20,211 nucleotides of DNA, taken from NCBI GenBank assembly GCA_964450115.1, contig CAYVCD010000021.1, positions 1-20,211 on the forward strand, written 5' to 3'. The translations under genes and the position numbers were made by a program. This DNA comes from 2-01-FULL-45-10 sp964450115. Lineage in GTDB: Bacteria; Omnitrophota; Gorgyraeia; 2-01-FULL-45-10. Numbering within the stretch: the first letter of the stretch is position 1; every line of letters starts with the position of its first letter. Under the pieces are notes generated by a model. That model saw only the letters and a program-made list of their open reading frames with translations. It was not told the DNA's origin and made no database searches. Below are positions 14,604-20,211 of this stretch, in pieces.

Positions 14604-15424
14604 TTAATTAGCACCTTAACGTAAAAATAGAATATCGGTGCTGTAAAGAGCAGGCTGTCGATAACATCGAGCATCCCACCGAATCCCGAGATATTGTCCC
14701 CGGCGTCCTTTACGTTACAATCCCTCTTTATCAAAGATTCGGCAAGGTCACCGACCTGAGCCAGTATACCCAAAAGGAGTCCGAGCGTTAATAGATGCGC
14801 GAATGAATAATTTGGCAGATACGATCTGCTTATAAGGGCGGTTGCCACGCTGAAGATCAGGCCTCCTATGGTTCCCTCAACGGTCTTGTTCGGGCTTATC
14901 CTTGGGATAAGGCTATGCTTGCCCATCGACCTTCCTACAAAATACGCTCCTACATCCCCCATCTTTGTTACCAATATCAGGAACGCCACCAATAAAGGCC
15001 CTTGTGGCAAAAATTTCAACTTTACGAAAAATGAAAAGAACCACGCTATATACAGAAGGCCGAACATTGTGACGGATATGCTGGCTAGGGCCTGCGAATT
15101 TTCGCGGCGTATGAATAGAAGCACGAACGTAAAGAGACACGCTATGACTATAAAGAACGGCTCGACCGCAAAATATCCTTCAGCGCCTGATTGAAAATAG
15201 AGGATCACGGGAACGAGCATACCTATCAGTATGCCGAAATATTTATATACAAATACGCCCTTCTTCTGGGCCAGACCAAAAAATTCCGACAGGCCACAGC
15301 CGATCATGATGGAAGCCAATAGCGAGAATGCCCAGTTCGGTGTGTAGAAGATTATTATCGCTACAAGCGTTAATATGAGCGCGGAGCTTATGAGCCTATT
15401 CTTAAGTGAACTTTTATCCGCCAT
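14600..15424 (-). CDS. cdsA: phosphatidate cytidylyltransferase
   Basis: A 274-residue, very hydrophobic protein with about seven or eight membrane segments; it makes CDP-diacylglycerol from phosphatidate and CTP, releasing PPi. RISPNKTVEGTIGG (about 175-188) is a conserved family block. The C-terminal signature region reads SLIKRDCNVKDAGDNIS followed by GFGGMLDVIDSLLF. The usual signature has HGG and DRxD; here the His is Phe and the Arg is Val, while the two Asp remain. This looks like a subfamily variant rather than a broken gene. The ATG lies within uppS (11-base overlap) with only a weak SD, which suggests coupling to uppS. The stop overlaps dxr as ATGA. Confidence 0.93.
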   Translation of the reverse strand: MADKSSLKNRLISSALILTLVAIIIFYTPNWAFSLLASIMIGCGLSEFFGLAQKKGVFVYKYFGILIGMLVPVILYFQSGAEGYFAVEPFFIVIACLFTFVLLFIRRENSQALASISVTMFGLLYIAWFFSFFVKLKFLPQGPLLVAFLILVTKMGDVGAYFVGRSMGKHSLIPRISPNKTVEGTIGGLIFSVATALISRSYLPNYSFAHLLTLGLLLGILAQVGDLAESLIKRDCNVKDAGDNISGFGGMLDVIDSLLFTAPIFYFYVKVLIK

Positions 15425-16118
15425 ATCGTCTCAGCCTTGACTGATACTCTTTTATGGCCTTGAGAAAATCATTCTCTTTGAAATCGGGCCACAATTTTTT
15501 CGAAATATACAGTTCGGAATACGACAACTGCCAAAGGAGAAAATTCGATAGACGCATCTCGCCTGAAGTCCTTATCAGAAGGTCCGGATCGGGGAGGTCT
15601 TTCGTGTAGAGATAATCCGAAAACCTTTTTTCGTCTATCTCTTCGGCCTTAATCTTATTCGAAACGCAATCGTTTGCGATGGCCCGTACGGCATCCACGA
15701 TCTCGGTTCTCGCTCCGTAATTAAGCGCCAGGTTCAGCGTAAGGGCCGTATTCTCCCTGGTCTTCTCCATTACAACCTTTAATTTATTACGTACGCTGTC
15801 AGGGAGGCCTTCAAGCCTCCCTATCACGGATAATTTAATATTATTTTTTGTGAGGCTATCGGCCTTAGCGCCTATATAGTTCTCGAGCAGCTTAAAAAGC
15901 GCCTCAACCTCATACTTTGGCCGCTTCCAGTTCTCGGTCGAGAAAGTGTAAAGAGTCAGGATCTTTACTCCTGACTCTTTTGCACCTTTAATGACTTCTT
16001 CTACGGACTTAACTCCCGCCCTGTGTCCGGCTATACGCGGTAGATTCCTCTGTCTGGCCCATCTCCCGTTGCCATCCATTATTATAGCTACATGTACGGG
16101 TATTTTGTTTTCTGCCAC
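15414..16118 (-). CDS. uppS: undecaprenyl diphosphate synthase (isoprenyl transferase)
   Basis: A 234-residue cis-prenyltransferase that adds isopentenyl units to farnesyl-PP to build the lipid carrier for peptidoglycan and other envelope polymers. AIIMDGNGRWARQR (11-24) holds the catalytic Asp15. TLYTFSTENWKRP (55-67) and NLALNYGARTEIVDAV (129-144) follow. DPDLLIRTSGEMRLSNFLLW (177-196) carries the pyrophosphate-binding Arg183 and Arg189. The start is GTG at 16116-16118, three bases after the hppA stop, with no strong SD. Each condensation releases PPi, which the adjacent hppA product could hydrolyse. Together with cdsA, dxr and rseP this is a widespread envelope/isoprenoid cluster. Confidence 0.97.
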   Translation of the reverse strand: MAENKIPVHVAIIMDGNGRWARQRNLPRIAGHRAGVKSVEEVIKGAKESGVKILTLYTFSTENWKRPKYEVEALFKLLENYIGAKADSLTKNNIKLSVIGRLEGLPDSVRNKLKVVMEKTRENTALTLNLALNYGARTEIVDAVRAIANDCVSNKIKAEEIDEKRFSDYLYTKDLPDPDLLIRTSGEMRLSNFLLWQLSYSELYISKKLWPDFKENDFLKAIKEYQSRLRRYGG

Positions 16119-16121
16119 AAC

Positions 16122-18233
16122 CTATTTTAACAATGTGTTGTGAATTATGAAAGCCGCAAATACTATGGATACCATCGACATCAGCTTTATCAGAATATTC
16201 AGGCTCGGACCCGAAGTATCTTTGAACGGATCACCTACGGTATCTCCGACCACTACAGCCTTGTGGGGTAGAGAGCCTTTGCCGCCGTGATGGCCTTCCT
16301 CTATATATTTTTTCGCGTTATCCCAGGCGCCGCCGGAGTTCGCCATCATTACAGCCAGAACGAATCCGGTAACAGTGGCTCCCGTTAACATCCCCGCTAC
16401 GCTATTTATACCGCACAATACTCCCATTATAATGGGAGCCGCTATCGCAAGTACCGAGGGCAAGATCATCTCTTTTTGAGCCGCTTTGGTTACGATGCTG
16501 ACACAACGCGCATAATCTGCCTTCGCTTTGCCCTGCATCAAGCCCGCTATCTCTTTAAACTGGCGCCTTACCTCTACCACAACAGCGCCGGCCGCCCTGC
16601 CGACCGCGCTCATAGTAAGCGCGCAGAAAGCGAACGGCAGCATGCCACCTATAAATAGGCCTATAAGCACTTGTGGATTCATTAATGACAGGTCCATCTT
16701 ACCGCCGAGAATAACTATCTGATCGCGGTATGCGGCTATCAAAGCAAGCGCTGTCAACGCAGCTGAACCTATAGCGAAGCCTTTGCCGGTTGCGGCAGTT
16801 GTATTGCCGAGAGCGTCAAGAGCATCAGTCCTCTCTCTGACTTCTTTGGGCTGATTGGTCATCTGCGCATTGCCGCCTGCATTATCGGCAACCGGCCCAT
16901 AAGCGTCTGTCGCCAGCGTTATACCCAAAGTGGACAACATGCCCACAGCCGATATGCCTACGCCATAAAGACCCATATTGGGATTAGTTGCTCCGCCGGA
17001 AAGATAGTAGCTCGCCATTATAGCCATGGACACGACGATTACCGGTAAAGCTGTAGATAACATGCCTACGGAAATACCGCTTATTATAACGGTGGCGGGA
17101 CCTGTAAGCGAAGCGTCCGCTATCTTCCTCGTGGGGCTATACTTGCTTGACGTAAAGAACTCCGTAAAGAAACCTATCGCCACTCCTGCCAAAAGCCCTG
17201 CGAGAACAGAGTAGTATACGCCTATATATTGCATCCCAAGACTTATCTTAACGACAAAGAACGAAGCTATGGCAACTATGATAGAGCTTGAATATACGCC
17301 GCGCCTTAAGGCAGCTAGCAACGCGCCCTGCTCGGCCTTCTCTTCGGTCTTGACGAAGAATGTCCCGATAACTGAAGCTATCACGCCCACCGCAGCCATG
17401 ACCATCGGTATTGTTATTGATTGAAGGCTCAATCCGAGAGCTCCGAACGCCGCGACGCCAAGCGCCATAGTCGCAACTATAGATCCGACATATGATTCGT
17501 AGAGATCCGCGCCCATGCCTGCGACATCTCCGACGTTATCGCCTACGTTGTCTGCTATGACCGCCGGGTTGCGCGGATCATCCTCAGGGATACCCGCCTC
17601 GACCTTTCCGACAAGATCCGCTCCTACATCAGCGGCCTTTGTAAATATGCCGCCGCCCACCCTGGCGAATAGAGCCTGGGAGCTGGCACCCATGCCGAAA
17701 CATAGCATGGTGGATGTTATAATACCTAATTTATCCATTCCGGCCGGGATCGCATGGCAGGAATAGTACCAATTCAGAAGATAGTACCATATCGAAAGGT
17801 CCAAAAGTCCGAGGCCAACTACTACAAGGCCCATGACTGCGCCTGAAGAGAACGCAACGTTAAGCGCGGAATTCAGGCTGGTCCTGGCAGCATTAGTCGT
17901 CCTGGCGCTTGCTTTAGTGGCTATGGTCATACCTATATATCCGGATAACCCCGAAAAGAATCCGCCTGTAATGAACGCAAACGGGACAAAATATGAAAGA
18001 TAATTCCTTGAGGCCAAAAATAGAAGCACCGCAAACATTACGCCGAAGAATATAGCGACGCCCGAATACTGTCTCTTCAGGTACGCGCTGGCACCCTCCC
18101 TGACCGCTTCAGCCACGTCCCTCATCTCCTGCGTACCCTCATCATGCTTCAACACTCTCATGGCAAGGTATGCCGCAAATACTAAGGCAAATACCGAACC
18201 AATTGGCGCTAAATTCAAAAGATCAAAAGACAT
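16122..18233 (-). CDS. hppA: membrane-bound ion-pumping pyrophosphatase, K+-dependent type
   Basis: A 703-residue integral membrane protein of the expected 16-helix length that couples PPi hydrolysis to ion export. The PPi/Mg site includes DVGADLVGK (202-210) and DNVGDNVGDVAG (228-239). A second block near the C-terminus reads GDTVGDPFKDTSGPSLN. Ala479 and Gly482 in GNTTAATGKG mark the K+-dependent class; K+-independent enzymes have Lys at the first of these. GADLYESYVG places a Glu at 246, the same number and context as the Glu linked to Na+ pumping in Thermotoga maritima, so Na+ transport is possible. Ion choice is inferred. The ATG follows SD AAAGGAG with 11 bases spacing, 21 bases after purA. 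It precedes uppS and cdsA, both PPi producers. Confidence 0.96.
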   Translation of the reverse strand: MSFDLLNLAPIGSVFALVFAAYLAMRVLKHDEGTQEMRDVAEAVREGASAYLKRQYSGVAIFFGVMFAVLLFLASRNYLSYFVPFAFITGGFFSGLSGYIGMTIATKASARTTNAARTSLNSALNVAFSSGAVMGLVVVGLGLLDLSIWYYLLNWYYSCHAIPAGMDKLGIITSTMLCFGMGASSQALFARVGGGIFTKAADVGADLVGKVEAGIPEDDPRNPAVIADNVGDNVGDVAGMGADLYESYVGSIVATMALGVAAFGALGLSLQSITIPMVMAAVGVIASVIGTFFVKTEEKAEQGALLAALRRGVYSSSIIVAIASFFVVKISLGMQYIGVYYSVLAGLLAGVAIGFFTEFFTSSKYSPTRKIADASLTGPATVIISGISVGMLSTALPVIVVSMAIMASYYLSGGATNPNMGLYGVGISAVGMLSTLGITLATDAYGPVADNAGGNAQMTNQPKEVRERTDALDALGNTTAATGKGFAIGSAALTALALIAAYRDQIVILGGKMDLSLMNPQVLIGLFIGGMLPFAFCALTMSAVGRAAGAVVVEVRRQFKEIAGLMQGKAKADYARCVSIVTKAAQKEMILPSVLAIAAPIIMGVLCGINSVAGMLTGATVTGFVLAVMMANSGGAWDNAKKYIEEGHHGGKGSLPHKAVVVGDTVGDPFKDTSGPSLNILIKLMSMVSIVFAAFIIHNTLLK

Positions 18234-18254
18234 CTTTACTGCCGCTCCTTTCTT

Positions 18255-19529
18255 CTACTCGCTGGAAAAAGTCTGTTTCCTCTCGGAACCTACCGAGATA
18301 AGCACTATCTTAGTGCCTAAAAGTTTCTGTATCCTCTTCAAGTAGTTTTTTGCGTTCTTTGGAAGTCTGGAGTATGAAGTGATGCCGGTCGTATCCTTCT
18401 TCCACCCCGGCAGCTCTTCGTACAGAGGCTCACAATTACTCAAGACCTCTATGTCGGAAGGAAAATCCTTATAGACACACCCATCGTACTTATACGCCGT
18501 GCATATCTTTAAGCTCTCGAGGTCATCCAATACATCGAGCTTCGTCACCACTATCTCATCTATCCCGTTCACCATGACGGAATGTTTTACGACAATACTA
18601 TCGAACCAGCCGCATCGCCTGGGCCTCCCAGTAGTGGCGCCGAACTCTTTTCCTTTTGTGCGTATCCTCTCCATGAGATCATCTGAAAATTCGGTCGGAA
18701 AAGGCCCTTCCCCCACCCTTGTGGTGTAAGCCTTGACGACCCCTATAACCTTGTCAATTCTATTCGGGCCCACCCCCGTACCCGTGGATGCTCCACCCGA
18801 CGTGGAATTACTGGATGTAACGAAGGGATATGTTCCGTGATCGACGTCCAGAAGAGTGCCTTGGGCGCCTTCAAATAGCACCCTCTTCTTCTTGTCGACC
18901 GCCTCGTTCAGATAGACCGTTGTATTGCAAATATATTTTTTTATTCTTTCGGCATAGCCGGAGTATTCTTCATATAATTCATCAAAAGAGTATCCCTCTA
19001 CATTGTAGATCTTTGAAAATATGGGATTCTTCTCATCCAGATTTTCATTCAACTTTTCCTTAAAGACCTTTTCGTTCAGAAGATCGACAAATCTTATACC
19101 AAGTCTTGCCACTTTATCGGCATAGCAAGGCCCTATACCTCTTTTAGTAGTACCTATCTTCTTCTTTTTCTTCGCCTCTCTAATCTCATCCAGCTTCCTG
19201 TGATAAGGGAATATCACGTGTGCGTCCCTACTCACGAGAAGCCTTTTACCTATCTTTATGCCTTTTGACTCAAGGGTAGCTATCTCTTCGAGCAGCGCTT
19301 TCGGGTCCACGACAACACCGTTGCCTATAACACAGATCTTGCCTTTGTGCAATATACCGGAGGGTATAAGATGGAGGACGAACGAATCCTTACCTATTAC
19401 TACAGTATGTCCGGCATTATTACCGCCCTGATACCTGGCCACGACATCGGCCTTCTTGGCATATATATCTATGACCTTACCTTTGCCCTCATCGCCCCAT
19501 TGGGCTCCTATTATGACTGTATTTGGCAT
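18255..19529 (-). CDS. purA: adenylosuccinate synthetase
   Basis: A 424-residue GTP-dependent enzyme that joins IMP and aspartate to form adenylosuccinate, the first step from IMP to AMP. IIGAQWGDEGKGKVID (6-21) holds the P-loop-like segment with catalytic Asp13; His41 is in GGNNAGHTV. GTTKRGIGPCYADK (126-139) contacts IMP. FEGAQGTLLDVDHGTYP and GRPRRCGWFD are also family marks. TKLDVLD near the C-terminal third supplies guanine recognition. Length is normal. The ATG at 19527-19529 follows SD AAGGA, 12 bases after the stop of the secreted-protein gene. No other purine gene is in the window. Confidence 0.98.
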   Translation of the reverse strand: MPNTVIIGAQWGDEGKGKVIDIYAKKADVVARYQGGNNAGHTVVIGKDSFVLHLIPSGILHKGKICVIGNGVVVDPKALLEEIATLESKGIKIGKRLLVSRDAHVIFPYHRKLDEIREAKKKKKIGTTKRGIGPCYADKVARLGIRFVDLLNEKVFKEKLNENLDEKNPIFSKIYNVEGYSFDELYEEYSGYAERIKKYICNTTVYLNEAVDKKKRVLFEGAQGTLLDVDHGTYPFVTSSNSTSGGASTGTGVGPNRIDKVIGVVKAYTTRVGEGPFPTEFSDDLMERIRTKGKEFGATTGRPRRCGWFDSIVVKHSVMVNGIDEIVVTKLDVLDDLESLKICTAYKYDGCVYKDFPSDIEVLSNCEPLYEELPGWKKDTTGITSYSRLPKNAKNYLKRIQKLLGTKIVLISVGSERKQTFSSE

Positions 19530-19541
19530 GATATTCCTTTA

Positions 19542-20156
19542 TTATCTCCTTTGAGGCGCTGTAGGTGGTGACGGAGGCGTCCTTGGAGCAGATGGCGGAG
19601 CAGACGGAGTGCGCGGCAACTGCACTTGCGTCGGAATACGAGGTAACTGCGGCACCGTAGCCGGTCTCTGCAACGTCTGTACTCGCCTTGCCGCATCCAG
19701 CTGATTCTGTATCCTTTCAGTACGCACTCTTACCATAGCCTGTCCAGCCCGGGTAAGCAACCCGCTAAGATCCTCTTTCGACAGATCCTCTAGCTTCATT
19801 CCTTTGTAGGTATAAAATACCTTACCATCAGCGTCCTTATCTGCCTTCAACCCAGGGACCATATCGAAAACCTCTTCATTGCCCGCAAGCTCTTCCTTCA
19901 CGGCTGCAAGCAGATCCTCCTTGGTCATCTCTTTTTTTGGCGTTTTAACCATAGGTTGATTGACCGGTTTTAACGGCAGCGCTTCCTTCTTTACGACCTG
20001 CGTCTTCTGCTGCCCGCGTTTTTTAAAATCGTTGTATGATTTTTTGATGCGCTCCAATATTCCAACCTTTTTAACCTCTTCGGCGTTTACGAAACCCGCG
20101 GACAGTGTCAGATAGATCGCGGCAACTGCAACGACAGTTTGAAGTCTGCTTCGCAT
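19542..20156 (-). CDS. small secreted protein with proline-rich C-terminus, unknown function
   Basis: I do not recognise this 204-residue protein. Residues 1-25 look like a Sec signal peptide: basic start MRSR, hydrophobic VVAVAAIYLTLSAGF and a VNA-EE cleavage site, with no lipobox Cys. Residues 28-80 are Lys-rich (GILERIKKSYNDFKKRGQQ). A central part (78-165) seems helical and contains the segments EDLLAAVKEELAG and LEDLSKEDLSGLLTRAG. From about 165 the chain is rich in Pro, Arg, Thr and Ala (RTPSAPPSAPRTPPSPPTAP), probably disordered and basic, which might bind peptidoglycan or other anionic envelope polymers; that is a guess. The ATG at 20154-20156 follows the SD-like GAGAGGAT. Such polyproline stretches would be expected to need EF-P. 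It may be lineage-specific. Confidence 0.75.
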   Translation of the reverse strand: MRSRLQTVVAVAAIYLTLSAGFVNAEEVKKVGILERIKKSYNDFKKRGQQKTQVVKKEALPLKPVNQPMVKTPKKEMTKEDLLAAVKEELAGNEEVFDMVPGLKADKDADGKVFYTYKGMKLEDLSKEDLSGLLTRAGQAMVRVRTERIQNQLDAARRVQTLQRPATVPQLPRIPTQVQLPRTPSAPPSAPRTPPSPPTAPQRR

Positions 20157-20175
20157 TTTTTATCCTCTCTGAATT

Positions 20176-20211
20176 TTATGGCGTCATTGTGAATATCTTA
20201 CGCGCTATCTC
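20176..20211 (-). CDS. C-terminal end of an upstream gene (partial)
   Basis: Only one minus-strand frame is open to the window edge: it encodes EIARKIFTMTP and then TAA at 20176-20178. The stop is 19 bases before the ATG of the secreted-protein gene, similar to spacings elsewhere in this run. Eleven residues are too few to identify a family, and a chance open frame cannot be excluded. Confidence 0.4.
   Translation of the reverse strand, partial: EIARKIFTMTP

Noticed and set aside
1..20211. tRNA, rRNA, tmRNA, CRISPR array or transposase genes
   Set aside because: I scanned the two gaps and the gene ends by eye and found no cloverleaf, no regularly spaced repeats and no recombinase motifs. 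Apart from the proS-efp and efp-rimP gaps there is no non-coding space for them.

Overview
The window is a 20.2 kb stretch of bacterial core chromosome in which every supported gene lies on the minus strand, so transcription runs from high to low coordinates. Gene content is typical of a diderm, non-mevalonate-pathway bacterium. The EF-P tip loop (RTPGNLRA), the uppS-cdsA-dxr-rseP-ispG-proS order and the pyrophosphatase type suggest a lineage in or near the PVC superphylum, perhaps Omnitrophota. That placement is an inference from gene content; there is no rRNA to confirm it. I see no phage, transposase, CRISPR array, tRNA or rRNA.

Layout in transcription order. (1) 20211 to 9644: the last codons of an unknown gene, a small secreted proline-rich protein, purA, hppA, uppS, cdsA, dxr, rseP, ispG and proS. 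These genes overlap or nearly touch and form one apparent operon for lipid-carrier synthesis (undecaprenyl-PP), the two ends of the MEP isoprenoid pathway (dxr, ispG), CDP-diacylglycerol synthesis, site-2 proteolysis and prolyl-tRNA charging. The ion-pumping pyrophosphatase hppA would consume the PPi released by several of its neighbours. (2) 9643 to 9300: a 344-base gene-free region holding three strong palindromes, a promoter-like pair and, at its end, the likely efp promoter. (3) efp, a single gene for elongation factor P with Asn at the tip position that is usually Lys or Arg. (4) 8735 to 8613: a short regulatory region with a sigma70-like promoter, a hairpin that covers a strong Shine-Dalgarno sequence, a possible 19-codon leader ORF and a strong intrinsic terminator that ends only about 10 bases before rimP. 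(5) 8612 to 1: rimP, nusA, infB, trpS, scpA, scpB, pheA, hisC and the start of aroF, again tightly packed. This run joins ribosome maturation, transcription elongation, translation initiation, Trp-tRNA charging, chromosome condensation and aromatic amino-acid synthesis.

Points most worth a second look are the terminator and leader arrangement in front of rimP-nusA-infB (possible attenuation and NusA feedback), the palindromic intergenic element, a heptanucleotide tandem repeat inserted in frame within ispG, a four-cysteine Fe-S-type motif in TrpRS, and the Asn34 EF-P. The genes themselves are conserved families and I found no wholly new protein system. The novelty, if any, is in the non-coding regions and in family-level deviations.
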